Of a stretch of 64,000 nucleotides of DNA, positions 1 to 8,881 are shown piece after piece. The stretch comes from Pseudomonas wuhanensis (lineage in GTDB: Bacteria; Pseudomonadota; Gammaproteobacteria; Pseudomonadales; Pseudomonadaceae): assembly GCF_030687395.1 (NCBI RefSeq), contig NZ_CP117430.1, forward strand, positions 4,898,001 to 4,962,000, in the 5' to 3' direction. The notes beneath the pieces were generated by a model. It made no database searches, was not told where the DNA came from, and saw only the letters and a program-made list of their open reading frames with translations. The first letter of the stretch is position 1. Each line of letters starts with the position of its first letter. Made by a program: the position numbers and the translations under genes.

Positions 1-1
1 C

Positions 2-826
2 TCAGAGGTTTACTACGTTGACGAACCGCGATGCGGCGGTTTCATCGATGCGCAGATTGGTGAAGTCAAACAGATTGCGGTCGGCCAGTTGCGACGGGAT
101 CACGTTCTGCAAACTGCGGAAAATGCTTTCGGTCCGGCCAGGGGTCTTGCGTTCCCAGTCCTGCAGCATCTCTTTAACCACCTGGCGTTGGAGGTTTTCC
201 TGGGAGCCACAGAGGTTGCACGGGATGATCGGGAATTGCTTGAAGTCCGAGTAAGCCTGGATGTCTTTTTCGTTGCAGTAGGCCAGCGGGCGGATCACCA
301 CGTTGCGACCGTCGTCGGCGCGCAGCTTCGGCGGCATGGCCTTGAGCGAGCCGTTGAAGAACATGTTCAGGAAGAACGTCTCGACGATGTCGTCGCGATG
401 GTGACCAAGGGCCATTTTGGTCGCGCCGATTTCATCGGCAAAGGTGTAGAGCGTGCCGCGACGCAGGCGCGAGCACAGCGAACAGGTGGTCTTGCCTTCC
501 GGGATCAGCTCCTTGACCACCGAATAGGTGTCTTTCTCGACGATGTGGTACTCGATGCCCAGTTCTTTGAGGTAAGCCGGCAGCACGTGCTCGGGAAAAC
601 CTGGCTGCTTCTGGTCCATGTTCACGGCCACGATCTCGAACTTGATCGGGGCGACCTTCTGCAAATGCATCAGCACGTCGAGCAGGGTGTAGCTGTCCTT
701 GCCACCGGACAGGCAGACCATGACCTTGTCGCCGTCTTCAATCATGTTGAAATCGGCGACAGCCTCACCCGCCTGGCGGCGAAGGCGCTTTTGCAGTTTG
801 TTCTGGTTGACCGTAAGAGTGCCCAT
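2..826 (-). CDS. ttcA: tRNA 2-thiocytidine(32) synthetase TtcA
   Basis: Adds sulfur to C32 of certain tRNAs, in the cytoplasm, using ATP and an iron-sulfur cluster. The 274-residue product has the PP-loop motif SGGKDS at residues 40-45 and two CxxC pairs (C115/C118 and C203/C206) of the type that binds the Fe-S cluster in TtcA. The reading frame stays open upstream to 1036, but that extension crosses a REP palindrome; the ATG at 826 gives the normal family length and N-terminus (MGTLTV). The stop codon (TGA) lies at the very edge of the window, so the gene is complete. Confidence 0.95.
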   Translation of the reverse strand: MGTLTVNQNKLQKRLRRQAGEAVADFNMIEDGDKVMVCLSGGKDSYTLLDVLMHLQKVAPIKFEIVAVNMDQKQPGFPEHVLPAYLKELGIEYHIVEKDTYSVVKELIPEGKTTCSLCSRLRRGTLYTFADEIGATKMALGHHRDDIVETFFLNMFFNGSLKAMPPKLRADDGRNVVIRPLAYCNEKDIQAYSDFKQFPIIPCNLCGSQENLQRQVVKEMLQDWERKTPGRTESIFRSLQNVIPSQLADRNLFDFTNLRIDETAASRFVNVVNL

Positions 827-893
827 GACGCGAAATCCGTGAGGTGTGACGAAAGGCCGGCATTTTACGCAAAAACCTATGACTTGAGCATAC

Positions 894-1029
894 CCCTGTG
901 GCGAGGGAGCTTGCTCCCGCTCGGCTGCGAAGCAGTCGCAAAATCTGCCGCTACGGTTTGCCTGACACAACAGGGTGGATGTCTTGGGGCCGCTTCGCGC
1001 CCCAGCGGGAGCAAGCTCCCTCGCCACAG
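894..1029. repeat. REP pair (REPIN-like)
   Basis: Two inverted copies of a Pseudomonas REP palindrome (CCTGTGGCGAGGGAGCTTGC and its complement) enclose about 70 bp upstream of ttcA. Each copy can form a hairpin. Confidence 0.85.
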
Positions 1030-1232
1030 GTTTCATTCGGCACAGACCCGGCGGCGATTAACAGGATTTTTTACAGCGCGATTTGCTCTAAGCCCTTCGC
1101 ACTATTACCGGTAACTCCTTTCTATACTGCGGCATAAGGTCGCACACATATTCAGACCTGTACTTACCTGGCCACTTTGGCCCGTAAGCGCTCCGCTGGG
1201 GGGCGATGGCAACAACAAGAGGAGTGACTGGC

Positions 1233-1835
1233 ATGATCCATCACGTAGTGGGGCTCTTCACCCACCCTGACCAGGAATGGAAAGAAATCCGTGGCGACCA
1301 GGAGGAAAGCATCAGCCACATGTACCTCACGCATACCCTGATTCTGGCGGCGATCCCTGCCGTGTCGGCGTTTATCGGCACCACGCAGGTCGGCTGGGTC
1401 ATTGGTAACCGGGCGCCGGTAATGCTGACCATGGAAAGCGCGCTGTGGATGACCATCATGTCGTACCTGGCAATGCTGGGCGGTGTCGCGGTGATGGGCG
1501 CGTTCATCCACTGGATGGCCCGCACCTATGACGCCAACCCGAGCCTGGCACGCTGTGTCGCGTTTGCCACGTACACCGCGACTCCGCTGTTCATCGGCGG
1601 TCTGGCGGCGCTGTACCCGCACATGTGGCTGGGAATGATCGTCGGCACCGCGGCCATCTGCTACACGGTGTACCTGCTGTATGTGGGCCTGCCAACGTTC
1701 ATGAATATTCCGTCGGACGAGGGATTTCTGTTTTCAAGCTCGGTGCTCGCCGTAGGACTGGTGGTGCTGGTGGCTATCATGGCGTTCACGGTGATTGTCT
1801 GGGGACTTGGCGTGGGGCCGGTCTATACCAATTAG
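1233..1835 (+). CDS. Yip1 domain inner-membrane protein
   Basis: A 200-residue protein with about five hydrophobic stretches after a short N-terminal region (FTHPDQEWKEIR), which is the usual start of bacterial Yip1-domain proteins. Its function is unknown; it should sit in the inner membrane. The ATG at 1233 was chosen over the one at 1206 because an AGAGGAG ribosome binding site ends 8 bases before it. The gene stands alone between ttcA (divergent) and sprT, and a short hairpin follows it. Confidence 0.85.
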   Translation: MIHHVVGLFTHPDQEWKEIRGDQEESISHMYLTHTLILAAIPAVSAFIGTTQVGWVIGNRAPVMLTMESALWMTIMSYLAMLGGVAVMGAFIHWMARTYDANPSLARCVAFATYTATPLFIGGLAALYPHMWLGMIVGTAAICYTVYLLYVGLPTFMNIPSDEGFLFSSSVLAVGLVVLVAIMAFTVIVWGLGVGPVYTN

Positions 1836-1870
1836 CAACACACCCACCAAAAACAAGATCTGCCAACACA

Positions 1871-1890
1871 GGCCGCCGCAAGGCGGCCTT
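1871..1890 (+). terminator. Hairpin after the Yip1 gene
   Basis: GGCCGCC-GCAA-GGCGGCC followed by TTCT, 35 bases after the stop codon. The T-run is short, so termination may be partial. Confidence 0.55.
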
Positions 1891-1993
1891 CTACTCTCTA
1901 AGTAAGAGCAGGAGGTACGACCATTCGGCGCCTCGGCGATTCGCAACTCCCGAGGGTTGCGGCATACTCGACGTCTCTGGAGATCCATCAAGC

Positions 1994-2488
1994 ATGCCCG
2001 AGCAACTCAATACCCGCGTCGAAGACTGTTTCCAACAAGCCGAATCCTTTTTCAAACGACCTTTCAAACGCCCTGTGGTGAGTCTCAAGCTGCGCGGGCA
2101 AAAAGCCGGTGTCGCACATCTGCACGAGAACCTGCTGCGCTTCAATCCGCAGTTGTACCGGGAAAACACCGAAGACTTTCTCAAACAGACCGTGGCGCAT
2201 GAAGTCGCGCACCTGATCGCCCATCAACTGTTCGGCGACCGCATTCAGCCTCACGGCGAAGAGTGGCAATTGATCATGCGCGGTGTTTACGAACTGCCGC
2301 CCAATCGCTGCCATACCTACGACGTCAAACGCCGCAGCGTGACGCGCTACATCTACAAATGCCCGTGCGCCGACAGCGATTTCCCGTTTTCGGCGCAGCG
2401 TCATGGTTTAGTGAGGCAGGGGCGGCGGTATTTGTGCCGGCGCTGTCGCAGCACATTGGTGTTTAGTGGGGAGATGCGGGTCGAATAA
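1994..2488 (+). CDS. sprT: SprT-family zinc metalloprotease-like protein
   Basis: A 164-residue SprT-family protein. The zinc-binding HEVAH motif is at residues 69-73, and four cysteines near the C-terminus (KCPC and LCRRC) form a zinc ribbon. The family resembles the protease domain of eukaryotic Spartan; the bacterial role is poorly defined. The ATG at 1994 follows a GGAG site. The same frame is open far upstream, back into the Yip1 gene, but that part has no family similarity. Confidence 0.9.
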   Translation: MPEQLNTRVEDCFQQAESFFKRPFKRPVVSLKLRGQKAGVAHLHENLLRFNPQLYRENTEDFLKQTVAHEVAHLIAHQLFGDRIQPHGEEWQLIMRGVYELPPNRCHTYDVKRRSVTRYIYKCPCADSDFPFSAQRHGLVRQGRRYLCRRCRSTLVFSGEMRVE

Positions 2489-2493
2489 CCCCA

Positions 2494-2599
2494 TGATCAT
2501 TCCCACGCTCCGCGTGGGAATGCATCCCGTGACGCTCTGCGTCACAGTGGACGCGGAGCGTCCATGGCGGCATTCCCACGCGGAGCATGGGAACGATCA
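2494..2599. repeat. REP/REPIN element (GATCATTCCCACGC type)
   Basis: Inverted palindromes of the type GATCGTTCCCACGC...GCGTGGGAACGATC around a GACGCTCTGCGTC core. The same family occurs at 6615, 7493 and 11326. It fills the gap between two converging genes. Confidence 0.85.
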
Positions 2600-2600
2600 A

Positions 2601-3782
2601 TCAACTCACTACTTTCGCCATACGCAGCTCTTCAATCCGCTCAACACTAAACCCCAACTCCCCCAACACCTGATCGGTATGTTCACCCAGCCCCGCCCCG
2701 ATATGCCGCGGCTCGGGCAACCCATTCGAAAACTTCAACGGGCAGGCCATCTGCGCCTGAGTCGAACCATCGCCCCTCGGCACCTCAGTCACCAATTCCC
2801 GCGCCTTCAACTGCGGATGCCGCACCGCTTCACCCAGGCTCAACACCGGCTCGACGCACGCATCGACCCCGGCAAACAGCTCACACAACTCGGCAAAGTC
2901 GTATTTTTCGAATTCAACTTTCAACGCTTCCTTGAGTGCCTGTTGCCGGGCCGGTTCGGGCGCCAACCCTTGGGCCGCCAATTCCGGCCGGCCCAGCGCC
3001 GTGCAGAGTTGTTGCATGAACACCGGCTCCAGACTGCCCACCGACAACCAGCGCCCATCGCGCGAGCGGTAGTAATCGTAGAAGCTGCCACCATTGAGCA
3101 TCTGCGCTTCCCTGCCCGGCTCCACGCCACAGGCCAGGTACCCGGCACCGGCCATGGCATTCAAGCTGAAGGCGCAGTCGGTCATGCTCACATCCAGATG
3201 CTGCCCCTGCCCGGTCTGCTGCCGCGCGATCACCGCCGCCAGCAGGCCGATCACCCCGTGCAGCGAGCCACCCGCGACATCCGCCACCTGCATGCCCAAC
3301 GGCAACGGACCGCCGTCGGCACGGCCGGTGTAGCTCGCCAGCCCCGCCAACGCCAGGTAGTTGATGTCGTGGCCGGCGCGATCCTTGTAGGGGCCGGTCT
3401 GGCCATAACCGGTGATCGACACATAAATCAGCTTCGGGTTGATCGCCTTCAAGGCGTCATACCCCAAACCGAGCCGGTCCATCACGCCGGGACGAAACTG
3501 CTCAAGCACAATGTCGTAGCCCTGCAGCAACTGCTTGATCACCTCCAGCGCCTCGGGCTGCTTGAGGTCCAGGGCCAGGCTGCGCTTGTTGCGGTTGAGG
3601 TACGCGTGGCTGGCCGACACGCCTTGATCATGCGGCGGCAATATTCGCAGCAGGTCCATGCGGGTCGGCGATTCGATGCGCAGCACCTCGGCGCCCATGT
3701 CTGCCAGCAGCAACGAGGCGAACGGCCCCGGCAGCAGTGTCGAGAAATCCAGAACCTTGAGTGATGCCAGTGGACCGAGCAT
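2601..3782 (-). CDS. CaiB/BaiF family CoA-transferase
   Basis: Family III CoA-transferases move CoA between carboxylic acids; the group also contains alpha-methylacyl-CoA racemase, and the sequence looks closest to that branch. The 393-residue product begins with the typical LKVLDFSTLLPGPFASLLLA block and contains GQHLDVSMTD, which holds the catalytic aspartate region. The start at 3782 has a GGAGAA site; the upstream in-frame extension lacks family similarity. It is a single gene facing sprT, and its substrate cannot be told from sequence. Confidence 0.88.
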   Translation of the reverse strand: MLGPLASLKVLDFSTLLPGPFASLLLADMGAEVLRIESPTRMDLLRILPPHDQGVSASHAYLNRNKRSLALDLKQPEALEVIKQLLQGYDIVLEQFRPGVMDRLGLGYDALKAINPKLIYVSITGYGQTGPYKDRAGHDINYLALAGLASYTGRADGGPLPLGMQVADVAGGSLHGVIGLLAAVIARQQTGQGQHLDVSMTDCAFSLNAMAGAGYLACGVEPGREAQMLNGGSFYDYYRSRDGRWLSVGSLEPVFMQQLCTALGRPELAAQGLAPEPARQQALKEALKVEFEKYDFAELCELFAGVDACVEPVLSLGEAVRHPQLKARELVTEVPRGDGSTQAQMACPLKFSNGLPEPRHIGAGLGEHTDQVLGELGFSVERIEELRMAKVVS

Positions 3783-3884
3783 AAGTGTTCTCCAGTGCAA
3801 TCCCCCAAGCCTAGGCAGCCGAGGACATTGCAGCAATCACCTTATGTGTCAGCGGCGGTGACCGTTGCGCTCAAATCGCAGGCA

Positions 3885-3914
3885 TGAAAAAACCCGCCGA
3901 AGCGGGTTTTTCAT
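3885..3914 (-). terminator. Rho-independent terminator of dctA
   Basis: AAAAAACCCGC-CGAA-GCGGGTTTTT: a perfect GC stem with A and T runs on both sides, ending 14 bases past the dctA stop. Its symmetry would let it work in both directions. Confidence 0.9.
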
Positions 3915-3927
3915 GCAGCCAGAGTAC

Positions 3928-5262
3928 TTACTTGACGTTGACCGGGGTTGGGCCTTCAGCCACACCCAGGTCGTCTACTTCACGCTCGTCGGAGATACCG
4001 CGACCGCCTGAAGCCAGCTCGACTTGCAGCTTGTCTTCGTCCAGCTCTTTCACCCACTTGGCAACCACGAGGGTGGCCACGGCGTTACCAACAAGGTTGG
4101 TCAGCGCACGGGCTTCAGACATGAAGCGGTCGATACCGAGGATCAGCGCCAGGCCGGCCACCGGCAGAGTACCCACGGCCGACAGAGTGGCTGCCAGCAC
4201 GATGAAACCACTACCGGTCACACCCGCCGCACCTTTGGAGGACAACAGCAGCACCAGCAGCAAGGTGATCTGGTGAGTCAGGTCCATCGGGGTATCGGTC
4301 GCCTGAGCGATGAACACAGCCGCCATGGTCAGGTAGATCGACGTACCGTCGAGGTTGAACGAGTAGCCAGTCGGGATCACCAGACCCACAACGGATTTCT
4401 GCGCACCCAGGCGTTCCATCTTGATCAGCATGCGTGGCAGCGCGGACTCCGAAGAGGAAGTGCCCAGCACGATCAGCAGTTCTTCACGGATGTAGCGAAT
4501 CAGTTTGACGACGCTGAAACCGTGCGCGCGGCAGATGGCGCCCAGTACAACGAGCACAAACACGATGCAGGTGATGTAGAAGCAGATCATCAACTGACCC
4601 AGTTGCACCAGCGAACCGACACCGTAGGCACCGATGGTGAAGGCCATCGCACCGAATGCGCCGACTGGAGCGAGCTTCATGATCATGTTGATGATGTTGA
4701 ACATCACGTGAGCAAAGCGATCGATGAAGTCCAGCACCGGCTTGCCGTAGGCACCCAGGCGATGCAGGGCGAAACCGAAGATCACCGAGAACATCAGCAC
4801 TTGCAGGATGTCGCCGTTGGCGAAGGCGCCGACGATGGTGTTCGGGATCACGTTGAGGACAAAGGCAATGATGCTCTGGTCTTTACCGGCCGAGATGAAG
4901 CCAGCGATTTTGCTGGTGTCCAGGGTCGATACGTCAATGTGCATGCCGACGCCCGGTTGCACGACGTTGACCACGACCAAGCCGATCAGCAAGGCAAGGG
5001 TGGAGACAATTTCGAAGTACAGCAGCGCATAGCCGCCGGTCTTGCCGACCGATTTCATGTTCTGCATGCCGGCGATGCCGCTGACGACGGTACAGAAGAT
5101 GATCGGTGCGATGACCATTTTGATCAGTTTGATGAACCCGTCACCCAGCGGCTTGAGGGCCACACCGGTCTGCGGATAGAAGTGACCGAGCAGGATGCCG
5201 ATAGCGATGGCAACGATCACCTGGAAGTACAGGGATTTATACAGTGGCTGACGAGTCGTCAT
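3928..5262 (-). CDS. dctA: C4-dicarboxylate:cation symporter DctA
   Basis: Inner-membrane sodium/proton-coupled importer of succinate, fumarate and malate (dicarboxylate/amino acid:cation symporter family). The 444-residue product has the serine-rich re-entrant motif ([13 protein letters not shown]) and the substrate-binding block [13 protein letters not shown]. The start [14 protein letters not shown] at 5262 follows a GAGGAA site; the longer open frame upstream is untranslated leader. A consensus sigma-54 promoter about 120 bases upstream, and two palindromic sites farther up, fit control by a DctB/DctD-type system, but no dctBD genes are in the window. Confidence 0.95.
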   Translation of the reverse strand: MTTRQPLYKSLYFQVIVAIAIGILLGHFYPQTGVALKPLGDGFIKLIKMVIAPIIFCTVVSGIAGMQNMKSVGKTGGYALLYFEIVSTLALLIGLVVVNVVQPGVGMHIDVSTLDTSKIAGFISAGKDQSIIAFVLNVIPNTIVGAFANGDILQVLMFSVIFGFALHRLGAYGKPVLDFIDRFAHVMFNIINMIMKLAPVGAFGAMAFTIGAYGVGSLVQLGQLMICFYITCIVFVLVVLGAICRAHGFSVVKLIRYIREELLIVLGTSSSESALPRMLIKMERLGAQKSVVGLVIPTGYSFNLDGTSIYLTMAAVFIAQATDTPMDLTHQITLLLVLLLSSKGAAGVTGSGFIVLAATLSAVGTLPVAGLALILGIDRFMSEARALTNLVGNAVATLVVAKWVKELDEDKLQVELASGGRGISDEREVDDLGVAEGPTPVNVK

Positions 5263-5394
5263 TGCAAAGTTCCTCAAGAGTGCCTCAGTAACAACATCCG
5301 TCTGTTGTCCCTGACACCTCATTTGCGAACCCTCCTGCACTGGAGGGATTTGTTTTGTCGAGCTGCACGCTGGCAGACCTCTGCGGCTTGTATC

Positions 5395-5409
5395 GCAAGC
5401 CTCGTGCCA
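5395..5409 (-). promoter_or_regulatory. Sigma-54 promoter of dctA
   Basis: Reading leftward the sequence is TGGCACG-AGGC-TTGC, an exact match to the -24/-12 consensus. The predicted transcript start is near 5383, which leaves a leader of about 120 bases before dctA. Confidence 0.9.
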
Positions 5410-5416
5410 CCTTCGA

Positions 5417-5462
5417 AAAAAAACCTGCAAGCCTTGTGACATCAAGGGTTACAGGTTTTTTT
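5417..5462. other. Long inverted repeat upstream of dctA
   Basis: AAAAAAACCTG (5417-5427) pairs with CAGGTTTTTTT (5452-5462), and inside it CCTTG (5432-5436) pairs with CAAGG (5443-5447). It looks like a terminator but no gene ends here. It lies just upstream of the -24 element, so it could bend DNA, bind a regulator or block transcription into the promoter. Confidence 0.6.
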
Positions 5463-5488
5463 GGGACGCTAACCAGTCACAACGATGT

Positions 5489-5543
5489 GGCGGATTTCCG
5501 CCCACCAGCCAAACCTCGTCCTGCAATTTGGCGGATATCCGCC
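5489..5543. promoter_or_regulatory. Two 14-bp palindromes, likely activator sites
   Basis: GGCGGATTTCCGCC (5489-5502) and GGCGGATATCCGCC (5530-5543) are near-identical palindromes with centres 41 bp apart. They lie about 110 and 150 bp upstream of the predicted dctA start, the usual distance for enhancer sites of a sigma-54 activator. They also lie 60-115 bp upstream of the divergent AraC-type gene, so autoregulation of that gene is an alternative. Confidence 0.65.
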
Positions 5544-5602
5544 TTGTTCATTCTCGACGGGCACCGCTACCATCCATTGCTCAGTGGACGGACCTGCCCC
5601 CT

Positions 5603-6616
5603 ATGCGCGAACGCACCATCGCCAGCCATTTCGCCCGCGCCGCCCTCGGTGGCGCGCGTCGGCGTGGCTACGACTATTCGAGTCTGTTGCAGCAACTGGG
5701 GATCAGCCCCGAGTTGCTCGAGGAGCCGCGCGCCCGAATCGCACCCGAGCAATTCGCCCGATTGATCCAGGGGCTGTGGCTGGCCCTGGACGACGAATAC
5801 CTGGGCTTTGGGCAGGCACCGAGCAAACCCGGCAGCTTCGCGATGATGTGCCACGCGGTGATCCACTGCCGCACGCTGGAGAAAGCGCTCAATCGCGGCT
5901 TATTGTTTTACAGCCTGTTTCCCGGCGCGCCGCGCCTGACGTTGAGCCGTGAAGGCGACATGGTTCGCCTGAGCCTGGACGATTCGCCGCTGTGGGACCC
6001 GGACCATTTCCTCAGCGAAAGCCTGTTGGTGATCTGGCATCGGTTCGGCAGCTGGCTGATCGGCCAGCGCATTCGTCTGGAGCAGGCGACGTTCAGCTAT
6101 CCGAGGCCCGAACACGGGGCCGAATACGACTTGCTGTTTTCCTGCCCACTGAGCTTTTCCACCGTAACGAGCACGACGGCGCAAAGCAGTCTGTTATTTC
6201 ACAGTCGCTACCTGAATATGCCGCTGTTGCAGGACGAACGAACCCTCAAGCACTTTCTCGAGCGCTCCCCCGCCGACCTGCTATCGCGCCCCGATGAAGG
6301 CGACAGCCTGAGCAGCCAGTTGCGGCGCCTGCTCAGCCGCGACAGCGCGCGCTGGCCGGATCTGGAAGCCGTGGCCGCGCACCTGCACATCAGCCCGCAA
6401 ACCTTGCGTCGGCATTTGCGCGAAGAAGGCACGAGCTTTCAGGAATTGAAGGACCAGTTGCGGCGGGACATTGCGATTTATCACTTGGGACGGGCGGATT
6501 TGTCGTTGCAACAGATTGCCGAGCAGCTGGGGTTTTCCGAGCCTTCGGCGTTTCATCGGGCGTTCAAGAAGTGGACCGGGTTGACGCCGGGGGCCTATCG
6601 GGCGCAGGAGAACTGA
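5603..6616 (+). CDS. AraC-family transcriptional regulator
   Basis: A 337-residue regulator of the AraC group with an N-terminal ligand domain of the arabinose-binding-like type (about residues 15-200) and a C-terminal double helix-turn-helix (about 240-335) that includes LQQIAEQLGFSEPSAFHRAFK. The inducer is unknown. It is transcribed away from dctA; the shared upstream region carries two 14-bp palindromes. The ATG at 5603 is the first ATG with family similarity, though its ribosome binding site is weak. Confidence 0.88.
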   Translation: MRERTIASHFARAALGGARRRGYDYSSLLQQLGISPELLEEPRARIAPEQFARLIQGLWLALDDEYLGFGQAPSKPGSFAMMCHAVIHCRTLEKALNRGLLFYSLFPGAPRLTLSREGDMVRLSLDDSPLWDPDHFLSESLLVIWHRFGSWLIGQRIRLEQATFSYPRPEHGAEYDLLFSCPLSFSTVTSTTAQSSLLFHSRYLNMPLLQDERTLKHFLERSPADLLSRPDEGDSLSSQLRRLLSRDSARWPDLEAVAAHLHISPQTLRRHLREEGTSFQELKDQLRRDIAIYHLGRADLSLQQIAEQLGFSEPSAFHRAFKKWTGLTPGAYRAQEN

Positions 6617-6725
6617 TCGTTCCCTCGCTCTGCGTGGGAATGCAGCCCGGGACGCTCCGCGTCCCTTCCAGAGCCGAACGCGGAGCGTCCGTTGAGGCAT
6701 TCCCACGCAGAGCGTGGGAACGATC
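6615..6725. repeat. REP/REPIN element
   Basis: Same GATCGTTCCC family as at 2494: outer palindromes with a GACGCTCCGCGTC core. It begins within the stop codon of the AraC-type gene. Confidence 0.85.
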
Positions 6726-6741
6726 GGTTACAGGTTCTTCG

Positions 6742-7101
6742 CTAGCCTTGTGGATCGAAGTTATCCAGCACCCGATTGACGGCCAACTCACCAAGCATGA
6801 CCACCTGCTGAATCCCCAACATCATGTTGCGATGTGGCATGTCCATCAATCCGGCGAACTCACTGAGCATCATGCTCGCTGAGGCCAGGGATTCGCAGGC
6901 GTTGACCAGCAGGGTTTCGTTATCGACCTCGGCGCCGACATGGTAAATGGTGCTGGGTTTGCGCTTGGTGTCTTTGGGAATGACCGGTTTGAGGTAGTAA
7001 TCGAGGGCGCGGTCGGCGGCTTCGTTGAGTTTTTTCGAATCGAGGGATTCGTAGGGGGATGCCGGATCGGTTTCCGGTGGGTTGGGCGTGATCTTGAACA
7101 T
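6742..7101 (-). CDS. DUF6124-type protein
   Basis: A 119-residue protein resembling the small Pseudomonas family formerly called DUF3077 and now DUF6124: a variable N-terminus, the block LNEAADRALDYYL, then a conserved C-terminal half with NETLLVNACESLASAS and a helix ending in LGELAVNRVLD. Function unknown; no signal peptide. The start at 7101 gives MFKITPNPPE, the usual beginning. Such genes occur singly in Pseudomonas genomes, and none of the neighbours suggests a role. Confidence 0.75.
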   Translation of the reverse strand: MFKITPNPPETDPASPYESLDSKKLNEAADRALDYYLKPVIPKDTKRKPSTIYHVGAEVDNETLLVNACESLASASMMLSEFAGLMDMPHRNMMLGIQQVVMLGELAVNRVLDNFDPQG

Positions 7102-7264
7102 GTGAAGCCCCGTGGTTGGTTGAGCCGCCACGACCTATCGCTAAACAAGTGAAGGTGGCGGCTGTACGCAGGTTAGCGATCCGGGTCACAGAAACCCCGG
7201 GTAGACTCGAAGGTCTCCCACGCACAGCCACCATTACGCGAATTGCAGGCAATAAAAACTGCAA

Positions 7265-7504
7265 TCAAAATTTGGGCGCTTTTGCGTCTGTGTAGGGGAT
7301 CGGATCGCTAAACCCGATCGCTGATTCGTCAGCGACAGGCAAACGATAGAGCCCGACCTCAAGGCGCACAAGCCGGCGGATTCTGGCGTAGTCGTAGGCA
7401 GCGGCGCAAGGATGTGTAGCCTGGGAGAGTATCTGGAAGTGTCGTTTAAACAGTGCCTGTTTAGCGGTCTGACTGTGGATCTTGTGGTGGATGATCGTTC
7501 CCAC
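7265..7504 (-). CDS. Doubtful small ORF
   Basis: A 79-residue frame whose only available start (GTG) lies inside a REP palindrome. The C-terminal half (ARIRRLVRLEVGLYRLPVAD) looks protein-like, so this may be the remnant of a gene whose 5' end was replaced by the REP. I do not recognise a family. Confidence 0.25.
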   Translation of the reverse strand: MGTIIHHKIHSQTAKQALFKRHFQILSQATHPCAAAYDYARIRRLVRLEVGLYRLPVADESAIGFSDPIPYTDAKAPKF

Positions 7505-7523
7505 GCAGAGCGTGGGAACGATC
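7493..7523. repeat. Single REP palindrome
   Basis: GATCGTTCCCACGC-AGA-GCGTGGGAACGATC-type perfect palindrome, a solitary copy of the family at 2494, 6615 and 11326. It lies 12 bases beyond the phoQ stop codon. Confidence 0.85.
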
Positions 7524-7534
7524 GGTGACAGGGA

Positions 7535-8881
7535 TCAAACCACCGAAAAATGAATCCGGAACGCCGCCCCGCCCATCGGCGAATCCCCCAGTGTCAGCTT
7601 GGCGCTGTAGCTTTCGATGATGTCCTTGACCACCGCCAACCCGATCCCCTGCCCCGGATGCTGGCGATCCAGCCGCTCGCCCCGCTGCAGAATCCGCGCA
7701 CGCTGATCCGGTGGCACGCCCGGCCCGTCATCTTCGACGCAGAGCTCAGTCCCGCTGAGGGTTTCGCGCACGCTGATACGCACTTCGCTCAGGCACAGGC
7801 GATAGGCGTTTTCCAGCAGGTTGCCCATCATTTCCAGCAAGGCGCCTTGCTCGATCGGCACGTAGCACTGCTCCGGCAGGTCGAAGGCGACCCGCACGCG
7901 TTTGTCGCGGTAGACCTTGTCCAGGGTGTCGCAGAGGCTTTGCAACACCGGGCGCAGGCGCACCTGATGGCGCACCAGACCACTTTTGCGCAGGCTGGCG
8001 CGTTGTAACTGATAGCCGATCTGCTGGCTCATGCGTTCGATCTGGGTTTGCAGCACCCAGGCCTGCTCGCGCTCTTGCGGCTTTTGCGCCATGTCTTCGC
8101 TGACCCCTTGTAACACCGTCAGCGGGGTTTTCAGGCTGTGGGCCAGGTCGTCGAGGGAGTCACGATAACGGCTGCGCTGCTCACGTTCGCTGTGCAACAA
8201 GCGGTTGAGGGAGCCGGTCAGGCGCAGCAATTCACGCGGGTGTTGTTCGCTGAGGCTTTCCCGGGTGCCGCTTTCGATCTGGTCGAGCTCCTGGCTCAGC
8301 CGACGCAATGCCTGCAAACCCCAGGTCAGGCCGATCCACAGCAAGGCGAGCAACACCAGCAAGGCTGCGCCAAAACCCAGATAGAGATTTTCCCGCAGGC
8401 CTTCGAGGGTGATTTCGTATTCGCGCACCGGTTGCAGCGCGACGATGCTGAACGCTGCACTTTTGCCGCCCAGCAGTTTGACCTCGACGTCATAGACGAA
8501 GAACTCTTCCCCGTTGGCTTCGCTGATCCTCGCGAACTCGTTACCGCGCCCGTCGTAACGCGGCTTGTAGTTGATTTTTTCTTCCTGGGTGGCCTTCGAG
8601 CGCCAGACCAGATGACCTTCGCGGTCATAGATATAGCCGAGCAAACGGCTGTCGGTGAGGTTGAAGCGCTCATCGGGCAGCTGCGTCGGCATCTGCAAGC
8701 GGTTGTTATCCACCCGGGCAGCGGAGATCAGCGTGGTGACGTCCGACGCCAGGCGCTGCTCGATGGAATCCTGCAACGCCAGGCTGAACGCGCCCTGCAT
8801 CGCCGGCAGCAACGCCAGCATGAACAACACCGCCAGGAGCGTGGCGGCGAGCATCAATCGGACACGAAGGGAACGAATCAA
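7535..8881 (-). CDS. phoQ: Sensor histidine kinase PhoQ
   Basis: Inner-membrane sensor of divalent cations and cationic peptides that phosphorylates PhoP. The 448-residue product has two membrane segments (about 10-30 and 165-190), a periplasmic domain between them, the H-box DLAHSLKTPLT and a C-terminal ATPase domain (DDGPGVP, GQGIGLAVV). The TTG start at 8881 overlaps the phoP stop by four bases (TTGA), which suggests translational coupling and gives the same length as P. aeruginosa PhoQ. It is the last gene of the oprH-phoP-phoQ operon. Confidence 0.93.
   Translation of the reverse strand: MIRSLRVRLMLAATLLAVLFMLALLPAMQGAFSLALQDSIEQRLASDVTTLISAARVDNNRLQMPTQLPDERFNLTDSRLLGYIYDREGHLVWRSKATQEEKINYKPRYDGRGNEFARISEANGEEFFVYDVEVKLLGGKSAAFSIVALQPVREYEITLEGLRENLYLGFGAALLVLLALLWIGLTWGLQALRRLSQELDQIESGTRESLSEQHPRELLRLTGSLNRLLHSEREQRSRYRDSLDDLAHSLKTPLTVLQGVSEDMAQKPQEREQAWVLQTQIERMSQQIGYQLQRASLRKSGLVRHQVRLRPVLQSLCDTLDKVYRDKRVRVAFDLPEQCYVPIEQGALLEMMGNLLENAYRLCLSEVRISVRETLSGTELCVEDDGPGVPPDQRARILQRGERLDRQHPGQGIGLAVVKDIIESYSAKLTLGDSPMGGAAFRIHFSVV

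Noticed and set aside
1164..1622. Minus-strand frame opposite the Yip1 gene
   Set aside because: Arg/His-rich shadow frame without a start signal.
2466..3764. 432-residue plus-strand frame opposite the CaiB-type gene
   Set aside because: His/Arg-rich composition typical of antisense frames; it begins in a REP element.
4024..5439. 471-residue plus-strand frame opposite dctA
   Set aside because: Antisense shadow with His/Asp/Gln-rich composition; dctA is certain.
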